A program made the position numbers and the translations under genes. The notes beneath the pieces are model-generated. The model was not told where the DNA came from. It searched no databases and worked only from the letters and a program-made list of their open reading frames with translations. Of a stretch of 64,000 nt of DNA, positions 9,169 to 19,094 are shown one piece after another (positions within the stretch are counted from its first letter, which is position 1; every line of letters starts with the position of its first letter). The DNA is from Methylophilus sp. (GTDB lineage: Bacteria; Pseudomonadota; Gammaproteobacteria; Burkholderiales; Methylophilaceae), in NCBI GenBank assembly GCA_030696695.1, contig JAUYRP010000002.1, forward strand, positions 1 to 64,000, in the 5' to 3' direction.

Positions 9169-10140
9169 CTAACTTTTATTTTTCATCAGTGTTTGCATAT
9201 CTGCATCCACCATCATTTTAACTAACTCTATAAAGCTTACTGCAGGTTGCCAGCCTAATCTATTTTTTGCCTTTGAAGCATCACCTACTAAAGTAGCAGG
9301 CTCTGATGGTCTGTATGAAGAAGCATCTTCAATCACATAATTCTTATAATCCAAACCAAGGTAACTAAATGCACATTTACAAAATTCACGCACTGTATGT
9401 GTTTTACCCGTAGCTACAATATAGTCATCTGGGGTATTGTGCTGTAGCATCAGCCACATAGCATTTACTGTATCACCTGCAAAGCCCCAATCTCTAACAG
9501 TATCTAGGTTACCAATAAGCAACTCACTTGATAGGCCGAGTTTTATTTTAGCAGCCTCATGTGTAATTTTTCTTGTTACAAAACCTAACCCTCGCCGAGG
9601 GCTCTCATGATTAAATAAAATGGCAGAACAAGCGAACATATTATAACGTTCGCGGTAAATTCTTATCATAGAATCAGCATAAAGCTTAGCGGCGCCATAA
9701 GGGCTTCTTGGTTTGCATGGAGTAAGTTCAGATTGTGGGCTGGTTAGAGCCTCACCAAATATTTCTCTGCTTGATGCCTGACAAAATTTGATTTGACTAT
9801 CTACACTACGGATTGCCTCCAAAATTCTTGCTACCACCAGACCATTGATTTCTGCAATCTCGACAGGATTATCAAACATGCCAGCGCCTGACGAAAAAGC
9901 CGCTAAATTATACACTTCTGCTGGACGATATTCTTTAAGGAGGTTTTTGATGGCATCTTGATTAATAAAGTCCCACTCAACAAGAGTTACATAGTTTAGT
10001 AGAGTTAAATCAACCTTATTCTTAGCATTTTGGATGTTTCTAACAATGCCGACAACAGCATAACCTTTGGAGATTAACAGTTCGGTGAGGTATGAACCAT
10101 CTTGGCCGGCCACTCCAGTGATTAAAGCAATCTTTTTCAA
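9169..10140 (-). CDS. GDP-mannose 4,6-dehydratase-like SDR (second Gmd paralogue)
   Basis: The product is 323 aa from the chosen TTG start, giving (M)KKIALITGVAGQDGSYL, the expected Gmd N-terminus. An ATG 30 bases further up (10170) would lie inside the preceding glycosyltransferase gene and add a non-homologous leader. The NAD motif is GVAGQDG, the active site SSREIFG and YGAAK, and NHESPRRG is the conserved GDP-sugar segment. Differences from the canonical Gmd at 16473 (SSREIFG for STSELYG, FSSGAGMF for MSHVAVSF) suggest a changed substrate or product, for example a 4-reductase or an isomer-specific dehydratase. It sits just before the C-methyltransferase. Confidence 0.82.
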   Translation of the reverse strand: MKKIALITGVAGQDGSYLTELLISKGYAVVGIVRNIQNAKNKVDLTLLNYVTLVEWDFINQDAIKNLLKEYRPAEVYNLAAFSSGAGMFDNPVEIAEINGLVVARILEAIRSVDSQIKFCQASSREIFGEALTSPQSELTPCKPRSPYGAAKLYADSMIRIYRERYNMFACSAILFNHESPRRGLGFVTRKITHEAAKIKLGLSSELLIGNLDTVRDWGFAGDTVNAMWLMLQHNTPDDYIVATGKTHTVREFCKCAFSYLGLDYKNYVIEDASSYRPSEPATLVGDASKAKNRLGWQPAVSFIELVKMMVDADMQTLMKNKS

Positions 10141-10142
10141 TT

Positions 10143-11174
10143 TTAAACACCAACCAAACGAGAGGCCCATCGGCTTGCAGGGTTTTGATACTTACTATTG
10201 TCAAGGCTATACATAGCCATTCTCATGGACTTATTTATTAACGCACAGTAAATTGAGGCTAGAATATTCATTAACTTGGCAGGGAATAAGGCAATCAGTA
10301 AATAACCTAAGCATTTAAACCAACTGGATTGAGGTGCAAGGAATCGTCTAAACTCTGTATAGGTATATGCGCCTGTTGCACGATAAAAAACCAGTCTTTT
10401 TAGTTTTTTTACATAATCATTAGGACATACTGAAGTTTTTGACCTTGTGGAATATCCTTCAAACGACCAAATCAAATTAGGCCATTTAATTAGCCAGATT
10501 TCCAATCCTCTTGGGGTCCACATGGCATTACCATATCTAATGCTAATAAGAGGTTTTGAAATCAAAGCAATCTCAGTCAATAATGGTTGTTGAAAAATCA
10601 CACCTACATGAATGAATAAACTTCCATAGTAAGCTTCACGTTCTCTGGCTAACCATAGCTCTCTTTTAATAATCACACATCCAATAAACGATAAACCATG
10701 GCCGGCATCTGCCATAAACCTGTCGCCATCATGTTCAGTATAGTGTTGATTGGCGTCTAACTTGATAAGCTTGCTGTCTAGTATTTTGGAGAAGTCAACA
10801 GTGGCTACTTCTGCATTCACAACTACTAAATCATTAATACCGTTAAGTTTGGTTAATATGGTACTCAAAGCGCTTGGCTTAACCAAGTCATCATCAGTCA
10901 TCAGCCAGCAATATTGGCCAAGTGCATAGCCAACTGCTTTATCATAATCTTTATCAATGCCAGAGTTTTCTTGCTCTCTGTAATATTTAACCTCAGGATG
11001 ATTAGCAACATACGCACGCATCACTTCTTCAGTGTTATCAGGTGAGCAACCATCCACAACAATTAATTCGACACTTGGACTCAGTTGAGGCAAGAGCGAG
11101 TCTAACGTTTGAGTAATAAAATTGCCTCTGTTGTATGTGGTGATACAGATTGACAATATAATTGGGCTAAGCAT
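10143..11174 (-). CDS. Glycosyltransferase family 2 (abequosyltransferase-like)
   Basis: The product is 343 aa. It begins ILSICITTYNRGNFI and has VVDGCSPDNT and MTDDDLVKPS, whose Asp cluster is the predicted metal/nucleotide-sugar site. The C-terminal third is basic and hydrophobic (residues 270-325) and may sit on the membrane. It resembles transferases of dideoxy or deoxyhexoses such as RfbV. It is clearly a paralogue of the next gene upstream, with the same length and motif order. The genes overlap by 8 bases, and the stop is 2 bases from the next TTG start. Confidence 0.86.
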   Translation of the reverse strand: MLSPIILSICITTYNRGNFITQTLDSLLPQLSPSVELIVVDGCSPDNTEEVMRAYVANHPEVKYYREQENSGIDKDYDKAVGYALGQYCWLMTDDDLVKPSALSTILTKLNGINDLVVVNAEVATVDFSKILDSKLIKLDANQHYTEHDGDRFMADAGHGLSFIGCVIIKRELWLAREREAYYGSLFIHVGVIFQQPLLTEIALISKPLISIRYGNAMWTPRGLEIWLIKWPNLIWSFEGYSTRSKTSVCPNDYVKKLKRLVFYRATGAYTYTEFRRFLAPQSSWFKCLGYLLIALFPAKLMNILASIYCALINKSMRMAMYSLDNSKYQNPASRWASRLVGV

Positions 11175-12192
11175 GTTTAACTCTTAAATTCAGTTTTTTG
11201 TAGCATCTATAAAAATATCTTGCCATCAGAAAAATGCTATAAGGAAATGTTTTATACAGGAATACCACTAAGCTATTTTTTAATGACTTATCACTATAGG
11301 CCATTTTAATTAATTGGTCTAAAAGTGGGCGGCTTTCTCTCATTGGGTTTCTTATAGTTTGTATTTTTGCAGATAGAAATGACTGCAATTTAAATTCATT
11401 TCTAATCACACGCCGAATATGAAATGCCTCTAGACTTTCATAACCATAACAATGGTTAGCTAAGTTGTGATATCCCTCAATCCCAATTCGGTAGCGATTA
11501 ACGACGCCTCTGTCTGCAAACGAATCATTGTCACCCCTTTGGTCAAGCAATATAGTTGGAATATATTTCACTCTTAAACCATTCTTTGAAATATCCAACA
11601 GTCTGGCTACATGCGCCCAGCAGCTCCCATCAAACTTCGGCATCAATGTACCTAAATCCCAGGTGCATTTTTTGATAATTAAGCCACTCATAAAACTAAA
11701 AAAAGCTTCGGTGGTTGCTGCATTAGCAAACCAATTAAGCCTTTGGTCAGTAATTGAAAAGTCCGCTTCAAATGATTTTTCAGTATTTAAAACAGCGTGT
11801 TCATGTAATAACTCCATGTTGATATTACAAATAGTGTGTTTGCAAATATAAACATCATGATTAGACTGGGTTTCGCTAATTACCCGAGCAATCGAGCCTT
11901 GTCGCATTACATCATCACCGCTAAATAACCAGCAGTAGTCTGCATTTGCTTTACTTACACAGCAGGCCATGTCAGCATCAATGCCACCTCTTTTGTCTGC
12001 ACGGTAATATTTTATAAATGACCAAGAATCTGTGTATCGTTCCATTAGTTTTTTGGTGTGGTCGGTGGAGCCGCCATCATAAACAATCACTTCAATATTA
12101 TTGGTTGATTGTATAAGTATTGAGTCTAGCGCTTGTTCTAAATACTCAGCACAGTTATAAACGGGAATGCAGATGGACAATATAGGTTTCAT
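11167..12192 (-). CDS. Glycosyltransferase family 2 (paralogue of the downstream neighbour)
   Basis: The product is 341 aa with ILSICIPVYNCAEYL, VYDGGSTDHT and FSGDDVMRQGS, equivalent to the Asp-rich site of the neighbouring enzyme. A basic, hydrophobic C-terminus (VVFLYKTFPYSIFLMARYFY) probably touches the membrane. The pair probably arose by tandem duplication and adds successive residues of the repeat unit; this is inference. Donor and linkage are unknown. The reading frame overlaps the next gene by 8 bases. Confidence 0.86.
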   Translation of the reverse strand: MKPILSICIPVYNCAEYLEQALDSILIQSTNNIEVIVYDGGSTDHTKKLMERYTDSWSFIKYYRADKRGGIDADMACCVSKANADYCWLFSGDDVMRQGSIARVISETQSNHDVYICKHTICNINMELLHEHAVLNTEKSFEADFSITDQRLNWFANAATTEAFFSFMSGLIIKKCTWDLGTLMPKFDGSCWAHVARLLDISKNGLRVKYIPTILLDQRGDNDSFADRGVVNRYRIGIEGYHNLANHCYGYESLEAFHIRRVIRNEFKLQSFLSAKIQTIRNPMRESRPLLDQLIKMAYSDKSLKNSLVVFLYKTFPYSIFLMARYFYRCYKKLNLRVKHA

Positions 12193-12202
12193 TTTTTTAT
12201 TA

Positions 12203-13285
12203 TTAATGTTGTTTTAATAGTTTTTGGTAGAACTGATGATGACTGCGGCTAACATCCTCCCAGCTATATGATGTATTTAGCATAATACGATTCCCAATAT
12301 AGTGATCCAGCACCTCTCCCATGCTGTTTATATCATCGTATGCACAATAATAGATATTTCTGTCCTTTTGATAACCTAATAATTCAGGCTGTTTTGTTGT
12401 TGCAATTGTAAATACACCAGAGTTTTCCGCCGCTTTAAGTGACGTATTCCACACACCAGTACCATCGGGAAATGGAAAAATAATCGCATCAGAGGCCGCT
12501 AAAATTTTACCTACCTCTTGGCTTGGTAAGAAGCCAGTGACGGTCACATGCTTTACCCATTTTTCTTGTTTGATAATACTAAGAATTTTTTCTTGATATG
12601 GGTTCCTAATATCTAAATCACAAATGAGTACCAAATGCTGTGTCTCAGGATTCACAATCTTAAATAGATTTTCCAAGCCTTTGTTCTGATTGGCAAATCC
12701 AAAGAAGCATACCATTTTTTTATCTTTGGATATTTTTTGCTTGATTGTAAGAATATCGTTTTCGTTCAAAGCAGGAATGGGAATAGTAGCAGCATTTGGG
12801 ACATACATTTGGGGTGTCGATTTTAGCCAATATTTTACCCATTTTGGCAGTAATGCTGGCAAGTCCGGCCGCACGTAAATCAGACAATCACATGAAGTCA
12901 CATTGGGCCAGCCTACGGTGCCACAACCAGCATAATGTTCATGCCATGTTTGTATAACCTTTATCCCCATCACCTTACATAACACAGGCAGGTACTTTGC
13001 AAGTATCCCAGTGTATCCAATTGTTGGATACTGAATATGCGCGACATCGGGATTAAATTCAGAAATTAGCTTTTTGATTTTAAATAGGTTTCTTAGTCTC
13101 CATCCGTGCTTATTATGTAAAATCTTTACACTCTCTATATGGTATTCATCTGTAGGATAAGTCGATGTCAATATGGCTAACTCGAGATGGTTAAGTGCAG
13201 ACAGAGATTTTGCCAAGTGATAGGTGTAATCACCCACCCCACATTTGTCGGGAGGGTATGAACCTGTGATAACAAGAACTTTCAA
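12203..13285 (-). CDS. Glycosyltransferase family 4 (GT-B fold)
   Basis: The product is 360 aa. The N-terminus VLVITGSYPPDKCGVGDYT is the typical GT4 acceptor-domain opening with its glycine loop. The C-terminal half has VCFFGFANQNKGLENLF and IIFPFPDGTGVWNTSLKAAE, which stands where the donor-binding EX7E motif lies but has Asp in place of the first Glu. It is the only GT-B enzyme in the cluster. Many family members use GDP-mannose or UDP sugars, and ManC in the same cluster would provide GDP-mannose. Co-oriented, about 10 bases from its upstream and downstream neighbours. Confidence 0.88.
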   Translation of the reverse strand: MKVLVITGSYPPDKCGVGDYTYHLAKSLSALNHLELAILTSTYPTDEYHIESVKILHNKHGWRLRNLFKIKKLISEFNPDVAHIQYPTIGYTGILAKYLPVLCKVMGIKVIQTWHEHYAGCGTVGWPNVTSCDCLIYVRPDLPALLPKWVKYWLKSTPQMYVPNAATIPIPALNENDILTIKQKISKDKKMVCFFGFANQNKGLENLFKIVNPETQHLVLICDLDIRNPYQEKILSIIKQEKWVKHVTVTGFLPSQEVGKILAASDAIIFPFPDGTGVWNTSLKAAENSGVFTIATTKQPELLGYQKDRNIYYCAYDDINSMGEVLDHYIGNRIMLNTSYSWEDVSRSHHQFYQKLLKQH

Positions 13286-13291
13286 TTGAAA

Positions 13292-13996
13292 CTAGATTTT
13301 TTCTAACACCAGCCAGCCAAAAGTGTATTTTTTTCCACCACATTCGATGGGCGTATCTTCACCATTGGCATTGAAATCACCTACCGCTTTAAAACCATAG
13401 TTGTTGGCTAATTGGATAAAGTTTGCTACATCATCTTTAGAAAAAATCAACCAATCCATATCGAAAAACTTAATACCAGTCGTGTCTATTTTCTCGGGCC
13501 AATAATCAAATGAGGCAATAAAGTAACCACCTGATTTTAGTAAACGAGACATTTCTTTCAGCAAAGCATGCGCATCAAAACCATGTTCTATTACAGATAT
13601 AGAGGTGATTGCTTTAAAAGAAGCATCAGGGAAGGGGGTGTGCATAAAATTCGTTGTTTCATAACGGATGCTACCTTGACCAGGCATTAAATTTAATTCC
13701 GGGTTTAAGTCTGCCCCTGTGAGATTGGTATAACCTTGTTTATGTAGCGCTACGATAATCTCAGATGCGTAACAACCAATGTCCAATACTGGGTCGTGTT
13801 TTTGTATATTCTGATCAAGAAATTTTAAGGTTTCTAGCACGTCCCAACTCTTAATTTTGTCGCCTAATTTTACGCCAGAATGCAAACGGAATCTTCTGAG
13901 CAATGTCTGAAAAGGAGACTCTAAGCAAGAGGCTCCCCTTTGGATTAACTCTCTTCGTGCATTCTCAATTTGTGAATTGTTTTTTAGAACTTTCAT
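13292..13996 (-). CDS. Class I SAM-dependent methyltransferase
   Basis: The product is 234 aa. The SAM-binding motif I reads VLDIGCYASEI, followed by an acidic strand end (TGADLNPEL), and TSISVIEHG and LKSGGYFIASFDYW fit motifs II-III of a Methyltransf_11 domain. It probably O-methylates a sugar of the polysaccharide or its lipid-linked precursor, judged from its place between a glycosyltransferase and an FkbM methyltransferase. No catalytic signature allows a finer call. Confidence 0.82.
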   Translation of the reverse strand: MKVLKNNSQIENARRELIQRGASCLESPFQTLLRRFRLHSGVKLGDKIKSWDVLETLKFLDQNIQKHDPVLDIGCYASEIIVALHKQGYTNLTGADLNPELNLMPGQGSIRYETTNFMHTPFPDASFKAITSISVIEHGFDAHALLKEMSRLLKSGGYFIASFDYWPEKIDTTGIKFFDMDWLIFSKDDVANFIQLANNYGFKAVGDFNANGEDTPIECGGKKYTFGWLVLEKI

Positions 13997-14052
13997 GGTT
14001 GTGCCTTATATATCTGCAAATGGGGGAGGTGATGTTATCTGTTATTACAAAG

Positions 14053-14928
14053 CTAGTTATTTTCAGGAGGAGCAAACCTATAGTTAATAGTGCCTGACTC
14101 GCATTTTCCCAACGCAACCCATTGCTCAATATCATTTTGAGTAATCAGTTTATTGTGGTGATCTGCTGTTCGTACTTCATAGCCATTATCCCAAAACAAT
14201 TTAAATGTATCTGCATAATTGGGATTAATACCATCTGGATGATATTCATTGAGACAAATTTCTACAACCCATACAGGTTTAGGTATTAACTTCATAGTAT
14301 TAGCTGCACCTGTTAAAGCAGCATACTCAGCACCTTCAACATCTACTTTAATAAAAATCTGTTTACCGTTAAATCTCTCTCCAACAAGTGTGTCAAGAGT
14401 GGTAAGTGGTATGGTGCGTTTAAAGATTTTAGAAGCACCTGCCCAACTATCAATAAGTGATGCACCCGTGCTGGAAGCACCGTAAAGTGTGGCCAAGCCA
14501 GATTTGTTGCTAAGACCAACAGGAAAAACCTCAACGTCTGTCCAGTTGTTAGCAAGCAAATTTTCCATTAAGAAGTCTAAATTTTTCTGTAATGGCTCTA
14601 TTGAGAGCACGTGTTTATCCGATGATCTTGCTAGGCATGAATAAAAGCCAATGTTTGCACCAACATCTATAAATACATCAGATTTTGAGAATTCTTCCAT
14701 GAATAGCTTGGTCTCCTCAGGTTCAAACTCACCTTTTTGCATAGCAATATGATGGATAGAACTACTACCTAGCAAGTTAAAACCGTAAGGTGTCATTGTT
14801 GGTTTTGTGGATTTTGATAAATATGAATTATAGATATCTTTTAATTCGTATTTGGCTAGAAAAAGCTTTTTTCTCAAACTTTTTAATAGGTCAGATTTGT
14901 TAAGTAGTTTTTTTAATTGAACATACAT
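14053..14928 (-). CDS. FkbM family methyltransferase
   Basis: The product is 291 aa. The FkbM core begins FIDVGANIGFYSCLA (SAM motif I), continues with VLSIEPLQKN and ends with FIKVDVEGAEYAAL, the DVEG motif typical of the family. FkbM enzymes are O-methyltransferases on sugars and polyketides. The first ~60 residues are basic and precede the domain. It lies between wzx and the other methyltransferase, with a 56-base gap downstream. The third methyltransferase in the cluster suggests a heavily methylated polymer. Confidence 0.88.
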   Translation of the reverse strand: MYVQLKKLLNKSDLLKSLRKKLFLAKYELKDIYNSYLSKSTKPTMTPYGFNLLGSSSIHHIAMQKGEFEPEETKLFMEEFSKSDVFIDVGANIGFYSCLARSSDKHVLSIEPLQKNLDFLMENLLANNWTDVEVFPVGLSNKSGLATLYGASSTGASLIDSWAGASKIFKRTIPLTTLDTLVGERFNGKQIFIKVDVEGAEYAALTGAANTMKLIPKPVWVVEICLNEYHPDGINPNYADTFKLFWDNGYEVRTADHHNKLITQNDIEQWVALGKCESGTINYRFAPPENN

Positions 14929-14957
14929 AATTGATTTATCCAGCAGTGGTTGTATTT

Positions 14958-16466
14958 TTAACTAGGTGTAATTGTTTTATATTTATACCAAAGTTCAAAT
15001 TTAGATTTGATTTCTGAGGGCATAAGCATGTAATTAATGGTGATCGACGATAACATGAAGCAAGTGCCCCACATTAAATTATAAAAGTAACTAGTTGCTT
15101 CATGTGTTAAGAACCAACCGAGACTAATCACAGCTAAGCTTGTTAATAGTTGAAGTCCTACGCAGTTTGTAAGCCAGCTCCACCCTTGGCCTATCAAGAG
15201 CTTTCTGTGGGTCAACCAAGTTCCAAATAATAAGTAACTTATGTTTAACAGAAGCCAGGCAAAAGCGCCGCCGCGCGCACCGTAATGCAGAGTTAAAACA
15301 AAAATCAACGGCACGAGCGTTACTATAAGGACGCTTGTAATTGTTAATGGTATTTTTGTATTTCCGTAAGCTAATTGAAGCGCAAAAGGGAAGTGCATTG
15401 CTCCATTAAGTCCCGTGCCAAGCAAAAGTAGTGAACAAACTATTGCTGTATTTTCAGCCAGATTCACATCTCTTGTCCATATGTATAGAAGGTCTTGGGA
15501 GTAGAACGCACCTGTCAGAACGAGTGGAAAAAATACCGATAAAAACAAGCGTGTTCCTGCTTTATATAAGCTTTCTAGCTTATCAATTTCACCTGATGCA
15601 ACTAATGCAGTCATGCGAGGGTAAATAGCGTTAAATAGCGGGGTTAGTAAAATATATAAGCTATTGGCAACTACTCCAGCTAGAACGTAATGACCAAAGC
15701 TCTCAAGGCTTAATAGCTTACTCAGAACTACCTTGTCTATTTGTATAAGAAGCACCCCAGTAATTGCTAAAGAACTCATCCCAGCAGTGAATTTCCATAT
15801 TCGCTTTAGGTCATCCAGTGAAAAATTACGTTTTTCATGTTTACCTTCAACAACACGCCAAGCAACGAAATGCATAATAAGTGCATAGCACACACCTACA
15901 CAAGCTTGCCAGATAAAAAACGCTTTGATGGTAGGAGAAACCAAAATGAGTATCGCAACTGTTCCCAAACTAGAGAGTGTGCCAAAAGCAGTGTTAATCA
16001 TGCTAGAGAGCGCCACACGTTGCATGCCCATTAACGCACCCATATATAAACCAACTGGCCAGCGACATGCCACAACAAGACCCATAAGCATCAGTGCTTG
16101 GGTAATCGTCGCAGTAGGTAATGCCCTTGCTTGTAGCCAATGGGTTGCAATCAGTGGGGCTAGCACAAGAATTACAAGCCCTATCACAAAAGCCATCCCC
16201 CAATAAACAATTGAGAGTGTATGCAAAAGGCTTCTGGCCTCTTGCATTTTGTTGGTTGCAGAGCATCTTGCAACCTCTCGATTAATTGTTGGAGATAAGC
16301 CTAGGTCGAGTAGTTGGAGTAATGCTTGAGTGGTTGCAAAAAAGCCTATGAGTCCATACGCTTCGGTGCCCAAATATTTGATGTAAAGTGGGACTACTGC
16401 TAAACCAAGTAATGCACTCCAAATAGAACCAAATAGCCCAACAGAGAAGTTTCTTTTTAAGGCCAC
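14958..16466 (-). CDS. Wzx-type oligosaccharide flippase (MOP superfamily)
   Basis: The product is 502 aa and almost wholly hydrophobic, with roughly 12-14 predicted transmembrane helices. The N-terminus (FSVGLFGSIWSALLGLAVVP) and LGTEAYGLIGFFATTQ match the first helices of Wzx/RfbX proteins. It flips undecaprenyl-linked repeat units to the periplasmic side. It is the only polytopic transporter in the cluster, and no multi-TM candidate for the polymerase Wzy was found. Downstream of gmd by 6 bases. Confidence 0.9.
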   Translation of the reverse strand: MALKRNFSVGLFGSIWSALLGLAVVPLYIKYLGTEAYGLIGFFATTQALLQLLDLGLSPTINREVARCSATNKMQEARSLLHTLSIVYWGMAFVIGLVILVLAPLIATHWLQARALPTATITQALMLMGLVVACRWPVGLYMGALMGMQRVALSSMINTAFGTLSSLGTVAILILVSPTIKAFFIWQACVGVCYALIMHFVAWRVVEGKHEKRNFSLDDLKRIWKFTAGMSSLAITGVLLIQIDKVVLSKLLSLESFGHYVLAGVVANSLYILLTPLFNAIYPRMTALVASGEIDKLESLYKAGTRLFLSVFFPLVLTGAFYSQDLLYIWTRDVNLAENTAIVCSLLLLGTGLNGAMHFPFALQLAYGNTKIPLTITSVLIVTLVPLIFVLTLHYGARGGAFAWLLLNISYLLFGTWLTHRKLLIGQGWSWLTNCVGLQLLTSLAVISLGWFLTHEATSYFYNLMWGTCFMLSSITINYMLMPSEIKSKFELWYKYKTITPS

Positions 16467-16472
16467 GCAGAA

Positions 16473-17570
16473 TTACTCGTGGTAGTCATATGCACCAAAC
16501 CCGTGATGCTTCACTAACTCATCACGTTGTGCTGACTTAAAGTCTTCTCTTACCATCTCTGATACTAGTTCTTGGAAAGTAATTTTGGGCGTCCAGCCAA
16601 GTTTTTGTTTTGCTTTTGTTGGGTCGCCTAACAGAGTTTCTACTTCGGTTGGTCTAAAATAACGCGGATCAACTTTAACAATCACATTGCCTTGCGCATC
16701 TGTGCCAGTTTCATCTACGCCAGTACCTTGCCAAGTGATGTGCATATCAAGCTCTTTAGCAGCGGCGTTAACAAAGTCACGGACGCTATACTGCACGCCT
16801 GTGGCAATCACAAAATCTTCAGCAGTATCTTGTTGCAACATAAGCCATTGCATTTCTACGTAGTCCTTCGCATGCCCCCAGTCACGTAAAGCATCTAAAT
16901 TGCCTAAATATAAGCATTCTTGTAAACCAAGCTTAATGCGTGCTAATGCACGCGTGATTTTACGCGTAACAAAAGTTTCTCCGCGCAATGGACTTTCGTG
17001 ATTAAACAAAATGCCGTTACAAGCATAAATGCCGTAAGCCTCACGGTAATTGACTGTAATCCAGTAGGCGTAAAGTTTAGCCACTGCATAAGGGCTACGA
17101 GGGTAGAACGGAGTGGTTTCTTTTTGTGGTATTTCTTGTACCAGACCATACAGCTCAGAAGTAGACGCCTGATAGAATTTTGTTTTCTTTTCTAATCCCA
17201 AAATTCTAATTGCTTCTAAAATTCTTAATGTACCAATGCCATCTGCATTCGCTGTATATTCTGGCGTATCGAAACTTACTGCCACATGACTCATGGCGGC
17301 TAGGTTGTAAATTTCATCAGGTTGAACCTGTTGAATTATTCTGATTAGATTGGTTGAGTCAGTAAGGTCACCATGATGTAAGAAGAACTTTACTTCTTTT
17401 TCGTGAATATCTTGATACAAGTGATCAATACGGTCAGTATTAAATAATGATGCTCTGCGCTTTACACCATGCACAATGTAGCCTTTGTTCAGTAAAAACT
17501 CAGCTAAATATGCACCGTCTTGCCCAGTCACGCCAGTGATCAAGGCTACTTTTTGTTTACTATTGGTCAT
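16473..17570 (-). CDS. gmd: GDP-mannose 4,6-dehydratase
   Basis: The product is 365 aa, the usual Gmd length. It has [15 protein letters not shown] (NADP site), [17 protein letters not shown] (the RR pair binding the adenosine phosphate), STSELYG and YAVAK for catalysis, and [17 protein letters not shown] for GDP-sugar binding. It converts GDP-mannose to GDP-4-keto-6-deoxymannose, the precursor of fucose, rhamnose, perosamine and branched sugars. Its start overlaps the manC stop by 4 bases, so the two enzymes are translated together and catalyse consecutive steps. No GDP-fucose synthase or Rmd with clear identity follows. Confidence 0.96.
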   Translation of the reverse strand: MTNSKQKVALITGVTGQDGAYLAEFLLNKGYIVHGVKRRASLFNTDRIDHLYQDIHEKEVKFFLHHGDLTDSTNLIRIIQQVQPDEIYNLAAMSHVAVSFDTPEYTANADGIGTLRILEAIRILGLEKKTKFYQASTSELYGLVQEIPQKETTPFYPRSPYAVAKLYAYWITVNYREAYGIYACNGILFNHESPLRGETFVTRKITRALARIKLGLQECLYLGNLDALRDWGHAKDYVEMQWLMLQQDTAEDFVIATGVQYSVRDFVNAAAKELDMHITWQGTGVDETGTDAQGNVIVKVDPRYFRPTEVETLLGDPTKAKQKLGWTPKITFQELVSEMVREDFKSAQRDELVKHHGFGAYDYHE

Positions 17571-19024
17571 TCGGGTTTAACTCTTCCGTAACTGTCATCT
17601 ATTCTTATAATATCGTCCTCACCCACATAGTCCCCGCACTGTACTTCTATGATTTGTAAAAGTTTTTCACCTTGATTGGCAAGGCGATGCTGGTGCGTTT
17701 TGGGGATGTAAGTAGATTGATTTTCTTGTAATTTGTACTCGATACCGTTGTTGGTAATGGTGGCTTCGCCGCTAATGACTACCCAATGTTCTGAACGGTG
17801 TTTGTGCATTTGTAATGAGAGTTTAGCGCCTGTTTTAACTTCAATACGCTTCATTTTATAATTGGGGCCTTCTTCCAGCACTGTGTAATTGCCCCAAGGC
17901 CTATAAACTGTTTGATGCAGCTTGTGCGCATCATGATTTTGCTGTTTAAGTTGGTTGTAAATATCTTTGACATTTTGCACATGACTTCTATTCGCTACCA
18001 ACAGTGCATCAGGCGTATCGACCACCATGATATTTTCCAAACCTACCATGGCGATTAAGCGTTTGTCGCTTTGCACATAGCAATCTTTAGTCATGTTCAG
18101 TATGGCTTTACCAGAGACACGATTGCCATCTTCATCTGCAGCAGTAAGCGTACTCATGGCGTCCCAAGCGCCGATATCGCTCCAACCAATGTCACATGGA
18201 ATGACCGCGACATTGCTGGATTTTTCCATAATGGCGTAGTCAATGGAATTGCTAGGCACGTTGGCAAAAGAGGTTGCTTCAAACTCAACTTGGGTAATGT
18301 CTGTGGTTTGATTAAGTGATGCTTCAAAACAGGCCTTGGCTGTATTCAGGATATCTGGGGCGTGGCGTTGAAACTCTGAGAGTAGGGTGCTGGCTTTGGC
18401 GCAGAACATGCCAGAGTTCCAATAAAACTTGCCAGAGTCCACATAGGTTTGTGCAGTGGCTAAGTTAGGTTTTTCTACAAAACGTGCCACTTCGTAACCA
18501 ATGGCGTTTTGATTGGATATGATGGCTTTGCTTTGGTTAGCTTCGATATAGCCATAACCAGTTTCTGGGGCATTGGGCTGTATACCAAATGTGACAATTT
18601 TGCCTGATTCCGCAATCACGCTAGCATTGGTGACAGCTTGCTGAAATGCAGCCTGATTAGAGATTAAATGATCGGCCGTCAAAATCAATAAAATAGCTTC
18701 TTCACCATGTTGTTTGGCCACGTACAGTGCAGCTAAAGCTACCGCTGCAGCGGTGTTGCGCCCAAACGGTTCTAGTAGAAAACTAGTTTTTGTATTGGCT
18801 TGATTGACTTCTCGGTAGTCGTCTTTGGTTTTGAATAGCAACTCGCGATTAGTGACGGTGAGTACTTCTGTCACATTGGGCAAGATAGCGCCGCGTATAA
18901 ACGACTTTTGCAAAAAGCTTTCGTTATCCGCTAACCTTATGAATGGTTTGGGATGAAGCTCACGCGATACTGGCCACAAACGAGAGCCAGCACCTCCACA
19001 CAAAATGGTCGGTATAATATTCAT
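17567..19024 (-). CDS. manC: Mannose-1-phosphate guanylyltransferase / mannose-6-phosphate isomerase
   Basis: The product is 485 aa and bifunctional. The N-terminal nucleotidyltransferase starts [21 protein letters not shown] (pyrophosphorylase signature) and includes FVEKPN. The C-terminal cupin (about 370-480) holds the isomerase site, with [12 protein letters not shown] supplying metal ligands. It makes GDP-mannose for Gmd. It is the first gene of the cluster. A perfect TATAAT lies at 19032-19037 on its strand, only 8 bases before the ATG, with no Shine-Dalgarno. If that is the promoter, the mRNA would be nearly leaderless. Confidence 0.95.
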   Translation of the reverse strand: MNIIPTILCGGAGSRLWPVSRELHPKPFIRLADNESFLQKSFIRGAILPNVTEVLTVTNRELLFKTKDDYREVNQANTKTSFLLEPFGRNTAAAVALAALYVAKQHGEEAILLILTADHLISNQAAFQQAVTNASVIAESGKIVTFGIQPNAPETGYGYIEANQSKAIISNQNAIGYEVARFVEKPNLATAQTYVDSGKFYWNSGMFCAKASTLLSEFQRHAPDILNTAKACFEASLNQTTDITQVEFEATSFANVPSNSIDYAIMEKSSNVAVIPCDIGWSDIGAWDAMSTLTAADEDGNRVSGKAILNMTKDCYVQSDKRLIAMVGLENIMVVDTPDALLVANRSHVQNVKDIYNQLKQQNHDAHKLHQTVYRPWGNYTVLEEGPNYKMKRIEVKTGAKLSLQMHKHRSEHWVVISGEATITNNGIEYKLQENQSTYIPKTHQHRLANQGEKLLQIIEVQCGDYVGEDDIIRIDDSYGRVKPE

Positions 19025-19094
19025 AAACGCGATTATATAATGAAGTGTATGTAAAAACGATGCATATCAAACCATAAACATGTAAATGGAACCA

